Below the pieces are notes generated by a model, which saw nothing but the letters and a program-made list of their open reading frames with translations, did not search any database and was not told the origin of the DNA. A stretch of DNA of 64,000 nucleotides from Paenibacillus monticola (GTDB lineage Bacteria > Bacillota > Bacilli > Paenibacillales > Paenibacillaceae). Numbering within the stretch: the stretch's first letter is position 1; each line of letters starts with the position of its first letter. Position numbers and translations under genes: made by a program. The stretch is taken from assembly GCF_009664975.1 (NCBI RefSeq), contig NZ_WJXB01000005.1, forward strand, positions 62,001 to 126,000. Direction: 5' to 3'. This document shows, in pieces, positions 50,454 to 60,122 of this stretch.

Positions 50454-50774
50454 TTATTGCCCTAAATATTGATCAACTTTAGCATTTACAATCTCCACAA
50501 CTTCCAGGATGCCTTCCTTCGTCAGATCATCATAGTGAATTCCCATTACAACGGTTACTGTTTTGCGCAGCTTTGCTGCAACTTTGCGCGCGATGGCTTC
50601 GCTGATCGTATGTTCCTTGTGGTGAGGAACGGCAGAGGTTAATACTTCGACGTTCTCCCCGTCCAGATAGGCCGTGCTAGCTGCACCGATATGGCGAACA
50701 CCTCCGGTGATGAGCAGCAGAATATCCCGGCCAACTACTGTTACGGACAATTCAATATCATCAGGAAGAATCAT
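50454..50774 (-). CDS. Small protein, possibly LpdD-like (prenylated-flavin chaperone-type) fold
   Basis: 106 aa. Begins MILPDDIELSVTVVGRDILLLITGGVRHIGAASTAYL; the IxITGGxxHIGA motif and alternating strands resemble the LpdD-like domain linked with decarboxylases, but no decarboxylase is nearby, so the match is tentative. Starts at ATG 50774 after AAGGGGG. Follows pyrD by 35 bases and precedes the PspA group. Confidence 0.6.
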   Translation of the reverse strand: MILPDDIELSVTVVGRDILLLITGGVRHIGAASTAYLDGENVEVLTSAVPHHKEHTISEAIARKVAAKLRKTVTVVMGIHYDDLTKEGILEVVEIVNAKVDQYLGQ

Positions 50775-50809
50775 GAAGCAGCTTTCCCCCTTCCATCTAT
50801 ATTAGTCCT

Positions 50810-51742
50810 TTAGATGATTCCGCGAATTTCGTCCAATGAACTAATGCTTTCTTGAATCATAAACTGCTCCAGCTCTTCAACTAGTGAACTACCCGCTCGC
50901 AGATTCATGAAATTATAGGTTCCTACTTGAATAACCGTCGCTCCAGCCATAATAAATTCGATGATATCCGTAGCAGAGGTAATCCCACCCATTCCGATGA
51001 TCGGAATCGTAACTCGCTGTGCAACCTGATGCACCATACGCAACGCCACCGGTTTAATAGCCGGTCCAGACAATCCAGCATACAGATTATTAAACACGCT
51101 GCTGCGCCGGCGGACATCAATCTTCATACCGGAGATCGTATTAATGAGTGAAACTGCGTCTGCACCCTCCTCCTGACACATCTGAGCCATCACAGCAATA
51201 TCCTCAGCATTTGGAGAAAGCTTCACGGCAAGCGGCAGCTTCGTAGCTCGTCTCACAGCCCGAACTACCTCTTGTGCTGCCACGGTCTTAATACCAAATG
51301 CGATGCCGCCTTCCTTTACGTTAGGACAGGAAATATTCAGCTCGATCATATCTACTGCAACGTTACCTGAGCGTTCACGAGCATCAGCATCACGCTGGAT
51401 CATCTCTGCTCCCGTGACATAATCCTGAAGGGTATTGCCACCCAGGTTAACGATGCGCGCTGTGTCGAGAGTCTCCCAGTGCGGGCACTCTTTTTCCAGA
51501 AATGCAGCCACACCCGGATTCTCCAGCCCGACACTATTCAGCATACCTGATGCCGTTTCATATACACGTGTACCAGGATTCCCAGCCTTGGGATTTAGTG
51601 TAAGCCCTTTACCGGAAATTCCGCCTAAGCAGGATAAATCATATAACTTGCCATATTCCCGGCCAAAGCCGAACGTCCCGGAGGCCATCACAATCGGATT
51701 CTTGAAATGAACATTACCAATGCTTGCGCTCATATTAGTCAT
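50810..51742 (-). CDS. pyrD: Dihydroorotate dehydrogenase catalytic subunit (class 1B, PyrD)
   Basis: 310 aa FMN-dependent TIM barrel. Catalytic Cys139 in ELNISCPNV, class 1B like B. subtilis Pyr[17 protein letters not shown] near residue 15, GGISGKGLT near 40, and the GMGGI near 260 bind FMN. Oxidises dihydroorotate to orotate in pyrimidine synthesis. ATG 51742 lies inside pyrK (8-base overlap) with GGAGGTAATATTCC, so PyrK and PyrD are made together and form the PyrK2-PyrD2 complex. The rest of the pyr operon is absent here. Confidence 0.94.
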   Translation of the reverse strand: MTNMSASIGNVHFKNPIVMASGTFGFGREYGKLYDLSCLGGISGKGLTLNPKAGNPGTRVYETASGMLNSVGLENPGVAAFLEKECPHWETLDTARIVNLGGNTLQDYVTGAEMIQRDADARERSGNVAVDMIELNISCPNVKEGGIAFGIKTVAAQEVVRAVRRATKLPLAVKLSPNAEDIAVMAQMCQEEGADAVSLINTISGMKIDVRRRSSVFNNLYAGLSGPAIKPVALRMVHQVAQRVTIPIIGMGGITSATDIIEFIMAGATVIQVGTYNFMNLRAGSSLVEELEQFMIQESISSLDEIRGII

Positions 51743-52457
51743 GGAATATTACCTCCTCTGACCGAAAGACTGGGCCGTCCGCACAAGCCTTCCGTTGACC
51801 ATCACGACAGGACACGCTGCAGACAAGACAAGCACCAATCCCGCAGGCCATCCGGTTCTCTAACGACAGATAGACATTGGTCTGGCTGCCTGCGCTTTCA
51901 GCAGCAATTGCTTTTAGCTGTGCCGCCTTTAACATCGGATGTGGGCCGCAGACAAATATGTGATCATATTGTGTGAAATCAACACTATCCAAAATTAATC
52001 CACCGACATTCACCATAAGTTCAGCTGCCAGAGGACGGAAAGCTTCCTCCCGAAAAGCTTGGCGGCTAAAGCCCAGAAACACATCACAGCCGGGTAGTTC
52101 TTGAGCGCAATAATAAAGCGGGGCAATCCCGATCCCCCCACCCACGAGTGCAACTTTACCTTCCACCTGAGGGAACCCACTGCCAAATGGACCTTCAAGC
52201 CCAATAGGATCTCCGGGGTTTAATTCAGCCATGAGCTTCGTTCCTTCACCTACAACATGATACAAAAATTCAACACCATCATCGTGCACTTGATGTATGC
52301 TAAGCGGTCTGGACAGAAGTGGATAGGCTCCCCATGCCCGCAACATGTAGAATTGACCCATTTCACCGCCGTAATTCCCTGCTACCCTGAGATGGTATAC
52401 TCCGTCTGTTAGCCGCTCGTTACTTATAACCGTCGCCACGTTATCAAGCTCCTTCAA
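51735..52457 (-). CDS. pyrK: Dihydroorotate dehydrogenase electron-transfer subunit PyrK
   Basis: 240 aa. FAD-binding RPLSIH (residues 50-55), NAD-binding GGGIGIAPL (107-115) and 2Fe-2S ligands Cys205, Cys210, Cys213 and Cys225 in CGIGACLVC. Passes electrons from PyrD to NAD+. Start ATG 52457 ([10 protein letters not shown]). Confidence 0.94.
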   Translation of the reverse strand: MKELDNVATVISNERLTDGVYHLRVAGNYGGEMGQFYMLRAWGAYPLLSRPLSIHQVHDDGVEFLYHVVGEGTKLMAELNPGDPIGLEGPFGSGFPQVEGKVALVGGGIGIAPLYYCAQELPGCDVFLGFSRQAFREEAFRPLAAELMVNVGGLILDSVDFTQYDHIFVCGPHPMLKAAQLKAIAAESAGSQTNVYLSLENRMACGIGACLVCSVSCRDGQRKACADGPVFRSEEVIFHD

Positions 52458-52518
52458 ATTTAATCTTAATAAACATGCCTTAGAAGGAACTTAAAATCTG
52501 TGACTTACTTCACACAAA

Positions 52519-53559
52519 TTAGAGTCTACTTCTATTCCATATGCCACGTTCATAGGGCTTAGGGACGCTTTGTACGCCTCCCAGCGCTTCTTCCGCATGT
52601 AACGCCCAATAAGGATCACTGAGCATCCCGCGGCCAATAGCTACAAGCTCTGCTTGTTCTTCAGCGATAATAGACTGGGCAACCTGATACGAATCCAGAC
52701 GACCCACCGCTATCACAGGTATCTGTAAGCCGCTACGGATATATTCTGCAAGATTCACCTGGTAAGCAGTCCCAGCGTTAGGAACGCCATTCGAACCAAT
52801 CGGACCTTCTCCTCCTGAGGAAACATGGAACATGTCTACACCTGCATCTTTATAGCGGCGGCAGATTTCCAGAGCATAGCCCTCATCATACCCTCCGTCC
52901 ACATATTCCTTAGCAGAAATTCTCATCAGCAAAGGCATATCAGCAGGCAGAACATCTCTAACGGCTCTGACAACCTGTTCACCAAAAAGGGCAAGGTCAG
53001 CTCCGTATTCATCTTCTCTGATATTTGTCAGCGGCGAATGGAACTGGTGAATTAAGTAGCCATGAGCTCCGTGGATTTCTACAGTATCAAATCCGGCTTG
53101 TACCGCTCTGCGCGCTCCCTCAGCATAAGCTTCGATCAACTCGGCGATTTCTTTCTTGGAAAGAGCCTGCGGCGTCTTGGAATTCGCATCGAACGCAATT
53201 GAGGATGGTGCGACAGGCGGCTCGGCATCTATTGCTTTGCGACCGGCATGTCCCAACTGAACAGCGATCTTAGCGCCAGAGGCGTGAACGCTATCCGTAA
53301 TCTTTCGATAAGCCTCAACATGGTCATCACTCCAGATTCCTGTGTCGTTCTTCGTGATACGCCCATCCGGATGTATACCGGTCATTTCCACTATTAAAAA
53401 GCCGGTACCTCCAACGGCACGGCTGACATAATGGACAAAATGCCACTCGTTAGGCATACCATCCTGTGTCTCCACAGCATATTGGCACATCGGTGGCATA
53501 ACGATCCGATTCTTTAAGGTTAGACCTCTTAATTCATAAGGAGTAAACAAATCCGTCAT
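52519..53559 (-). CDS. namA: Old yellow enzyme, NamA/YqjM-like ene-reductase
   Basis: 346 aa from ATG 53559, six bases after GGAG; an upstream ATG (53571) is poorly spaced. NRIVMPPMCQYA holds the Cys typical of the YqjM group near residue 23; FHVSSGGEGP-like DMFHVSSGG and QLGHAGRKA and HGAHGYLIHQF (His-Gly-Ala-His) give the FMN and substrate sites. Reduces activated C=C bonds with NADPH; a response to reactive electrophiles is typical. Sits 62 bases upstream of pyrK on the same strand. Confidence 0.9.
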   Translation of the reverse strand: MTDLFTPYELRGLTLKNRIVMPPMCQYAVETQDGMPNEWHFVHYVSRAVGGTGFLIVEMTGIHPDGRITKNDTGIWSDDHVEAYRKITDSVHASGAKIAVQLGHAGRKAIDAEPPVAPSSIAFDANSKTPQALSKKEIAELIEAYAEGARRAVQAGFDTVEIHGAHGYLIHQFHSPLTNIREDEYGADLALFGEQVVRAVRDVLPADMPLLMRISAKEYVDGGYDEGYALEICRRYKDAGVDMFHVSSGGEGPIGSNGVPNAGTAYQVNLAEYIRSGLQIPVIAVGRLDSYQVAQSIIAEEQAELVAIGRGMLSDPYWALHAEEALGGVQSVPKPYERGIWNRSRL

Positions 53560-53736
53560 TCCTGTCTCCATCCTTTCCGTCCCTTATTTAGTAGTACTGG
53601 CAACTGTTCCTTAAGATTTAGTATACAGGAAGAAATATTAACCGAAAAGGTTGCTAGCAAGCATAAATTCCTTCGTCCATGGAGATAACAAAGGTAGAAA
53701 ATTACAGCACTAAGGGTTAACGGGAGGCATTAGGAG

Positions 53737-54609
53737 ATGGATAACCGACATAGAGGTTGGAAGCACTTCATCGTAGTGGGCATAATAATCATCCTACTCT
53801 GTCCATTATCTGCTTCAGGGCTAGCATCAGCCTCCTTGCAGGGATCTGGAGAAGCTCAGGATTATAAGTTCTCTACTTCTCCTGAAGAACAGGCTGTCCA
53901 GGCAGGTACCTCAGCTGCTGCATCGACTGTCCAATCCCGCAAAAATTCTAAAGGGCTCTCCCTAAGCCAGCTACTGCGTAAATATCCCGAGACGATTATG
54001 ACCAAAGGCCCCCGTAGTAAAATAATCGCTCTTACTTTTGATGATGTGCCTGACCCAAGGTTTACCCCACAACTGCTAGACGTTCTGCAGAAGTACCACG
54101 TTAAGGCGACCTTTTTCGTAGTGGGCAGTCGGGCGAAGAAACACCCTGAGCTGGTATCACGAATGATTCGTGAAGGTCATGTTGTCGGCAACCATTCTTA
54201 TAACCATCCACAGTTCGTTAAGCTTACGCTGAATGATTTCAGATCCGAGATTATTCGAACCGAGAACATCCTGCAAGCGCTGGCCGGGTACAAGCCCCGG
54301 CTGATTCGGCCACCCTATGGAGATATCAGTGAGCAGCAGCTAAGGTGGGCGAAAGCACGTGGTTATAAGCTTGTGAATTGGAACGTGGACTCCCTGGATT
54401 GGAGGGGACTCTCCAAAGCGCAGGTAAGGAACAATATTCTGGCACATGCAGGAAAAGGATCAATCATCCTGCAGCATGGTGGCGGTGGACAAGGGAGCAA
54501 TCTCAGAGGGACAATTCAAGCACTCCCCGAAGTGATCACGATTATGCGTAAACGGGGATATACTTTTGTGACAGTACCGCAAATGCTGCAAGTATCCAAA
54601 AATAAATAA
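53737..54609 (+). CDS. Secreted polysaccharide deacetylase (NodB domain)
   Basis: 290 aa with a signal/anchor (FIVVGIIIILLCPLSASG). NodB motifs: TFDDVPD at 100-106 (the usual TFDDGPD has Gly; Val here), metal-binding HSYNH at 153-157, RPPYGD near 190, and VNWNVDSLDW near 225. Probably removes acetyl groups from peptidoglycan or related glycan at the cell surface. ATG 53737 follows TAGGAG. A bidirectional terminator follows. Confidence 0.88.
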   Translation: MDNRHRGWKHFIVVGIIIILLCPLSASGLASASLQGSGEAQDYKFSTSPEEQAVQAGTSAAASTVQSRKNSKGLSLSQLLRKYPETIMTKGPRSKIIALTFDDVPDPRFTPQLLDVLQKYHVKATFFVVGSRAKKHPELVSRMIREGHVVGNHSYNHPQFVKLTLNDFRSEIIRTENILQALAGYKPRLIRPPYGDISEQQLRWAKARGYKLVNWNVDSLDWRGLSKAQVRNNILAHAGKGSIILQHGGGGQGSNLRGTIQALPEVITIMRKRGYTFVTVPQMLQVSKNK

Positions 54610-54650
54610 AAGAAACGGAGACGCCGCTAAGGGCATCCTCCGTTTCTTTT
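54608..54650. terminator. Bidirectional terminator between deacetylase and LysM-3D genes
   Basis: AAAGAAACGGAG / CTCCGTTTCTTTT stem with a 17-nt interior; T-run on the plus strand and A-run before it. Confidence 0.85.
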
Positions 54651-54689
54651 GCAACTTTATACGACAATTTGCAGGAATTTCACGTCTCT

Positions 54690-55364
54690 TTATTGAATTA
54701 CATATAGTTGAACATACTGAAATCCGAAATCGGACACAAAGCTTTGGCTTCCAGGAATAAAGATATCAATACGGTTACCCTTAATTGCGCTTCCTTGATC
54801 GGTTGCTGTGGCCACGAAAGCAAGCTTAGGCAGACCCGGGTGTGAATAACCCGTCACTAACACCTTGGTGCCCATTGGAATTACACTAGGATCAACGGCG
54901 ATTGTTCCCAATTTCAGTGCGTTACCAAAGTAATCGACCGCACCCCATATTCCATTCTCGCTGCTTGCGGAGGAATAAGCTGAAGCTTTAACCTGCAAGG
55001 TTTTGTCGTAATTGAATACCTTGCCCCATGCCTCAACCTTCTTCGAATCAGGCTCTACATTGAAGCTGGCTGAGATTGCTGAGGAACTATTAGTTATTAC
55101 TTGAGCAGATGCAACCGCCTTGGCTGCCAGATGACCAGGAACTGTTATTTTCAATCCAGGGTACATATTTAAGGATGCAACCTTAGGGTTAGCCTTCATC
55201 AATTCATTCGTACCGACTCCGTATTGTTTAGAAAGTGAGTAAAAGGTATTTCCTTCTTTTACAATATGAATGCTGTCTGCTTGAGCAGGAACTGCGTGCA
55301 GCAATGCACTGATTCCCACAACAGCCGCTATAGCTTTAATCGTCGTTCTGAATTTAATTTTCAT
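54690..55364 (-). CDS. LysM and 3D-domain cell-wall protein (YocH-like)
   Basis: 224 aa. Signal peptide to about residue 29 (AVPAQA), LysM at 32-78 (VKEGNTFYSLSKQYGVGTNELMKANP), a Ser/Ala linker, and a C-terminal 3D domain (about 130-224) with KASAYSS, AVDPSVIPMGTKVLV, ATDQGSAIKGNRIDIF carrying the three conserved Asp. Likely a muralytic transglycosylase-type (RpfB/YocH) enzyme at the wall. ATG 55364. Confidence 0.87.
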   Translation of the reverse strand: MKIKFRTTIKAIAAVVGISALLHAVPAQADSIHIVKEGNTFYSLSKQYGVGTNELMKANPKVASLNMYPGLKITVPGHLAAKAVASAQVITNSSSAISASFNVEPDSKKVEAWGKVFNYDKTLQVKASAYSSASSENGIWGAVDYFGNALKLGTIAVDPSVIPMGTKVLVTGYSHPGLPKLAFVATATDQGSAIKGNRIDIFIPGSQSFVSDFGFQYVQLYVIQ

Positions 55365-55696
55365 GCTTACCTCCTAGTTTCTATGCGCTTTGAATCTATG
55401 TACTGCTTCATTCAGGTGTAGAACTGTGTAAAACTTACAAAAATCAATATATCACAATTTTGTAACCTATGCACTTGAAATTGTTACCACTTTGAAATAA
55501 ATAGCCTTTTCGCAGCGATTTCTCACTAAAAAGGTTACATAACTTTAATTATGTCAACTAATTATCAATTTATTTATAAAATTCAAATAAAGTACCTAAA
55601 TATTTTACACAGCGTTAACAATTCCCCCTTTGTCAAAAGGTAGAATAATAGAATACGATAGAGAATATTAGATAATGAATCATACTTGGAGGGTCC
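55365..55696. other. Divergent leader region of the LysM-3D gene and ppk, with Pho-box-like repeats
   Basis: 332 bases, AT-rich. At 55604-55620 TTTACA-N5-TTAACA are spaced 11 bp, like PhoP direct repeats, upstream of ppk; only two good repeats are visible. A diverged copy of the GTTAAC palindrome (GGTTACATA-N8-TATGTCAACT) lies at about 55544-55572. A WalR box was looked for and not found. Confidence 0.35.
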
Positions 55697-57811
55697 ATGA
55701 ATACAGAAGAGATAAAAATCAACCAGAGTAGTCCAGCTACTGCTTACCTCAACAGGGATTTAAGCTGGATCGAATTTAACCGTCGCGTGCTGCAGGAGGC
55801 ACAGGACCCAGACAATCCACTTATGGAGCGGGCCAAGTTTCTGGCGATCGTATCCAGCAACCTGGATGAATTCATCAGTGTCCGTGTAGCCGGAATTCAG
55901 GATCAGATCAGAGCGGGCTACATGAAAAAAGATTTCACGGGTTACACGCCATCAGGACTGCATAAACGCTTGATCAAACGTGTCAGCAAAATTATTGCCG
56001 ACCAATACCGCACGTACCAGGGCATCACACGGGGTTTACATAAAGAAGGTGTGGTATTTGTTAATTACGCGGATATGACCAACGCCCAGGAGCAGTCTAT
56101 CGAACAGTATTACCGAGACATCATATACCCAGTGCTTACGCCGATGGCTGTCGATCAAAGCCGGCCTTTTCCGCTTGTCCACAGCCAATTCATTTATCTG
56201 GCAGTTGTTCTTACAAGCAAGAACAGCAATGAAGAGGAGCCATATTTTGCTATTTTGCAAATACCGTCCAACTTGCCAAGGTGTATCCCTCTTCCCTACC
56301 GCGCTAATAGCAAGAAACGGCAGTTTGTCTTCATCGAGGATGTAATCAGACAGCACATTCAGACGTTATTTAGCGGCTATGAGCCAGTGGCTGTTAATGA
56401 GTTCCGTCTGACCCGTAACTCTGACCTGACCATCGATGAGGAAGGTGCAGAGGATCTGCTGGAGGAAATCGAAAAAGAACTGCGCAAACGGCGGCGAGGC
56501 GTTCCTGCCCGTCTGGAGGTACAAAAAGGCATTCATCCCTACGCCTTGGAACAACTGCAGGCCGAATTTGAAATCGAAGACTTCGTTTTTGAAATTGAAG
56601 GACCGCTTGATCTGAGCTTCCTGCGTAATTTTGCCGGAAGTCTGAAAGGCTTCAGCTATTTGCATTACCCGCCCATCGAGCCTCTCTATCCGGCTGAATT
56701 TGATGAGAACGAGGATTTCTTCGAGGTACTGCGCGAACGTGATGTGTTGGTCTACCACCCTTATGAATCGTTTGACGCCATGACAGACTTCATCACTCAA
56801 GCTTCCGAGGATGAACAGGTAATGGCCATTAAAATGACACTCTATCGGGTAAGCGGCAAATCTCCACTAATCACCGCTCTGGCGAACGCCGCAGAATCAG
56901 GCAAGCAAGTAACGGTAGTAGTAGAGCTGAAGGCCCGCTTTGATGAAGAACGGAACATTGCTTGGGCACGTAAGCTTGAGCAATCGGGCTGTCACGTTGT
57001 TTATGGTCTGGTCGGTCTCAAAACTCATGCCAAAATTACGCTGATTGTCCGTCAAGAAGGCAATGAGTTACGTCGTTACGTGCATGTAGGCACAGGCAAC
57101 TACAATGATAGTACGGCCAAGGCCTATACCGACATTAGTTTGTTCACCGCCCAAGCAGACATCGGACTTGATGCTTCAGAATTGTTCAATCAGATGACCG
57201 GTTATTCCGCTAATTATGACTGGAATTCCTTCATCGTTGCACCAACCAATATGAGCCAGTCCTTGCAGAACTTAATGCATCGAGAAGCTGAGCATGCTGC
57301 TGCGGGTCGGCCTGCACGCATCATTGCCAAGATGAATTCACTGTCGAATCAACAGGTTATTGATGATTTGTACAGCTCAGCTCAGGCTGGTGTGTCCATA
57401 GATTTGATTGTACGTGGCGTTTGCTGTCTGCGTCCGGGGATCGAAGGCTTAAGCGAGCGAATTACTGTTCGCAGTATCGTTGACCGTTTTCTGGAACACT
57501 CGCGTATTTATTATTTCGAGAATGGTGGCAACCCAGAGGTTTATCTATCAAGTGCTGACTGGATGACGCGTAACCTTACCCGGCGGATCGAGCTGATGTG
57601 CCCTGTGCGTGACACCAACATTCGGAAACAGATTGTCAAGATTCTCGAACTGTCTCTCAAAGATAATGTGAAATCCAGCTTCCTGCAGGCTAATGGATAT
57701 TATGTACGTGCGGACGACAAAAAGGCCCCATTCCGGAGCCAGTTCGTTGCCATGGATGTTACCCGTTGGAAGGAAAGCCGAGCTTTACCTTTACCGACCA
57801 AGCACTCCTGA
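55697..57811 (+). CDS. ppk1: Polyphosphate kinase PPK1
   Basis: 704 aa, full length. N-terminal PPK_N (NRDLSWIEFNRRVLQEA), head domain, and two PLD-like catalytic domains. The phospho-acceptor His is His463 in RYVHVGTGNYNDSTAK; a second conserved His is in RFLEHSRIYYFENGG. KMTLYRVSGKSPL and KARFDEERNI bind ATP. Builds polyphosphate from ATP. ATG 55697 follows GGAGGGTCC. Its 3' end overlaps that of the convergent ppx by 53 bases. Confidence 0.95.
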   Translation: MNTEEIKINQSSPATAYLNRDLSWIEFNRRVLQEAQDPDNPLMERAKFLAIVSSNLDEFISVRVAGIQDQIRAGYMKKDFTGYTPSGLHKRLIKRVSKIIADQYRTYQGITRGLHKEGVVFVNYADMTNAQEQSIEQYYRDIIYPVLTPMAVDQSRPFPLVHSQFIYLAVVLTSKNSNEEEPYFAILQIPSNLPRCIPLPYRANSKKRQFVFIEDVIRQHIQTLFSGYEPVAVNEFRLTRNSDLTIDEEGAEDLLEEIEKELRKRRRGVPARLEVQKGIHPYALEQLQAEFEIEDFVFEIEGPLDLSFLRNFAGSLKGFSYLHYPPIEPLYPAEFDENEDFFEVLRERDVLVYHPYESFDAMTDFITQASEDEQVMAIKMTLYRVSGKSPLITALANAAESGKQVTVVVELKARFDEERNIAWARKLEQSGCHVVYGLVGLKTHAKITLIVRQEGNELRRYVHVGTGNYNDSTAKAYTDISLFTAQADIGLDASELFNQMTGYSANYDWNSFIVAPTNMSQSLQNLMHREAEHAAAGRPARIIAKMNSLSNQQVIDDLYSSAQAGVSIDLIVRGVCCLRPGIEGLSERITVRSIVDRFLEHSRIYYFENGGNPEVYLSSADWMTRNLTRRIELMCPVRDTNIRKQIVKILELSLKDNVKSSFLQANGYYVRADDKKAPFRSQFVAMDVTRWKESRALPLPTKHS

Positions 57812-59288
57812 ATGCCTTCAGAGCGTTCTCAATGTCTTCCAGACCGATCAGAAGTGCTGGAGCGCCCTGCAATTCAAGACTAAGGTTATTGCCGTGCAGA
57901 TCAGCCTTCAAGTCGCTGACAATACCAATCTCGCTACTGTCCAGTGCAATACTTAGTTGGACAAGAGCACCTAGCTTATGAATCAACTCATCGTCGGAAG
58001 CTAACAAGATGTCCTTATGCAAGTTGGACATTTTCTGCTTCCGGCTTTTTGTGCTATAGGAAGCAATCAATGCGCAGAGGATGAGCTGGCGGTGCGTGAG
58101 TCCGCGAATTGGTGAATTCATCAACCAGTACCGCGTATGCCGCTTGGATTGATAATAATTAATATTGGTTCCGGTGCGATGAAGCATTGTGGCCACATAA
58201 ATCAACATATCCTGTTCTACCTTATCTCCCTCTACCGTAAAGGCTTCAAACAGACTATGAGCCAGCTTGTAAATGTGATCCAAATGCCTTTTTGAGGTGC
58301 GGATATCAAAGCGGATGATAGTATTTAGGCTATATTCCAGCGCACTGTCCCTTACCGGCTCCTCTGGCTTCAGCAGATCATGCAGCATGCCCTCCCGTAA
58401 ACCTTCCCCACTGATCACCGAAGAACTGGCTCCTATATACTGATATACCGTATGAAAAATAATTAGGCCCGACACGATGATATCGGCACGGCTCTTGGAC
58501 AGCCCGTCCAGCTCCTTGCGCTTCTCAAAAGGTGTTAAGGGCAAAGTCGCCATAAAGTGCTCAATGGTCTCGGTAGGCATGGTATACCCATGCGAATTCT
58601 GCAATGAATAATCCCGTGTTTTTTGATCCAGCTTACCCAATGAACGAAGTGTCCCTCCTAGACCGAATAAAGGTAGTTCCGAACCTGTGCTCAACCATTC
58701 ATGCTCGACCAGCCTGCCGATAACATAAGCCTGAAGCTTATGTACTTGCTCAGCAGTCCAATTGCCGCCTTGGCCGAACATACTATTAGTGTTCACAGCT
58801 CCGAATGGGAATGAGATACTATGCTGATAACGCCGTCCACGAAAAAGCGTAATCTCCGTACTGCCGCCGCCAATATCGATGACGAAACCATCTTCTACAT
58901 CAAAGGCATTGATAACACCAAGGAAACCAAAATAGGCCTCCTGATGTCCGCTGATTACTTCGATGGGGATGGAGGTTGCCTCAGATAAAAATGTAATAAT
59001 CTCCGCCGAGTTTGCCGCATTGCGAATCGCCGCTGTAGCTCCAGCACGGACTTTATCGACTTCAAATTCATCACAGATCTCCTTAAACTGGCGCAGGACC
59101 GGAATAATCGTCTCCATGTCACGCTGCTCCAGCCTGCCCTCCTTCGTAATCTTCTCACTCAGGCGAGCAGAATACTTACACTCCTTGATAATCTTGTAAC
59201 CGCCTTCCGAGGTCGTATCATAGATCACTAGGCGGATGGAGTTGGAACCAATATCGATAATGCCTATTCGGCAAAGATCATCTCTCAT
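57759..59288 (-). CDS. ppx: Ppx/GppA-family exopolyphosphatase
   Basis: 509 aa. ASKHA-fold start with IIDIGSNSIRLVIYD (residues 10-24), DIGGGSTE near 145, and a C-terminal HD-like domain (RTSKRHLDHIYKLAHSLFEAF; MLHRTG). Hydrolyses polyphosphate chain ends or pppGpp. Opposite in function to PPK1 and transcribed towards it; the stop codons lie inside each other's genes (57759-57811). Length fits longer bacterial Ppx. Confidence 0.93.
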   Translation of the reverse strand: MRDDLCRIGIIDIGSNSIRLVIYDTTSEGGYKIIKECKYSARLSEKITKEGRLEQRDMETIIPVLRQFKEICDEFEVDKVRAGATAAIRNAANSAEIITFLSEATSIPIEVISGHQEAYFGFLGVINAFDVEDGFVIDIGGGSTEITLFRGRRYQHSISFPFGAVNTNSMFGQGGNWTAEQVHKLQAYVIGRLVEHEWLSTGSELPLFGLGGTLRSLGKLDQKTRDYSLQNSHGYTMPTETIEHFMATLPLTPFEKRKELDGLSKSRADIIVSGLIIFHTVYQYIGASSSVISGEGLREGMLHDLLKPEEPVRDSALEYSLNTIIRFDIRTSKRHLDHIYKLAHSLFEAFTVEGDKVEQDMLIYVATMLHRTGTNINYYQSKRHTRYWLMNSPIRGLTHRQLILCALIASYSTKSRKQKMSNLHKDILLASDDELIHKLGALVQLSIALDSSEIGIVSDLKADLHGNNLSLELQGAPALLIGLEDIENALKAFRSAWSVKVKLGFPSNG

Positions 59289-59350
59289 GCGTATGTACTC
59301 CTTTACAAGTTGTTTGACCCCTAATTATACATGGTTTGGGTCTATAAACC

Positions 59351-59390
59351 AAAAATAAAACGACCGCCGGAAGCCATCTCCGAGGCCGTT
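59351..59390 (-). terminator. Terminator after the amino-acid ABC ATPase gene
   Basis: AACGGCCTCGGA / TTCCGGCGGTCGTT stem followed by TTATTTTT on the minus strand. Confidence 0.75.
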
Positions 59391-59399
59391 CAATTATAT

Positions 59400-60122
59400 T
59401 TATAGAACCTTGCTCAAAAAATCTTTTGTGCGAACATGCTTAGGGCTGCCGAATACTTCTGTCGGTGTTCCCTGCTCGACGATCACACCGTCATCCATGA
59501 AGAGGATACGATCACCCACTTCGCGTGCAAAGCCCATCTCATGGGTGACTATAACCATAGTCATACCAGCCTCTGCCAGCTTCTTCATGACTTCCAGCAC
59601 CTCGCCGACCATTTCCGGGTCCAGCGCCGAGGTAGGTTCATCAAAGAGCATCACATGCGGCTGCATCGCCAGCGCCCGGGCGATAGCGATCCGTTGCTTC
59701 TGTCCACCGGACAATTGGGCTGGATACACATCCTTTTTATCCTCCAGACCTACGGTGCGTAGCAGTTCAACAGCAATTTTTTCTGCTTCACTGTGCTGTT
59801 GTTTTTTCACTTTAAGCGGAGCCAGCATAATATTTTGCAGCACGGTTTTGTGTGGGAACAGGTTGAATTGCTGAAAGACCATCCCCATTTTCTCACGAGT
59901 CACATTGATATCATGCTTCTTGGTTGTAATGGAATGACCTTCGAAGGCAATTTCACCACTTGTAGGCTGCTCAAGCAGATTCAAGCAGCGTAGCAAGGTG
60001 CTCTTTCCAGAGCCACTGGGGCCGATAACTACGACAACCTCACCCTTTTTAACCTCCAGATCAATACCTTTCAATATTTCTAGCTTTCCGAAATACTTAT
60101 GCAGGTTCTTAACGGCGATCAT
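59400..60122 (-). CDS. Amino-acid ABC transporter ATP-binding protein (GlnQ type)
   Basis: 240 aa. Walker [10 protein letters not shown] at 34-42, LSGGQKQR at 137-144, Walker [10 protein letters not shown] from 157. Overlaps the permease stop region by 14 bases. Drives polar amino-acid uptake (Gln, Arg or His class). Confidence 0.93.
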   Translation of the reverse strand: MIAVKNLHKYFGKLEILKGIDLEVKKGEVVVVIGPSGSGKSTLLRCLNLLEQPTSGEIAFEGHSITTKKHDINVTREKMGMVFQQFNLFPHKTVLQNIMLAPLKVKKQQHSEAEKIAVELLRTVGLEDKKDVYPAQLSGGQKQRIAIARALAMQPHVMLFDEPTSALDPEMVGEVLEVMKKLAEAGMTMVIVTHEMGFAREVGDRILFMDDGVIVEQGTPTEVFGSPKHVRTKDFLSKVL

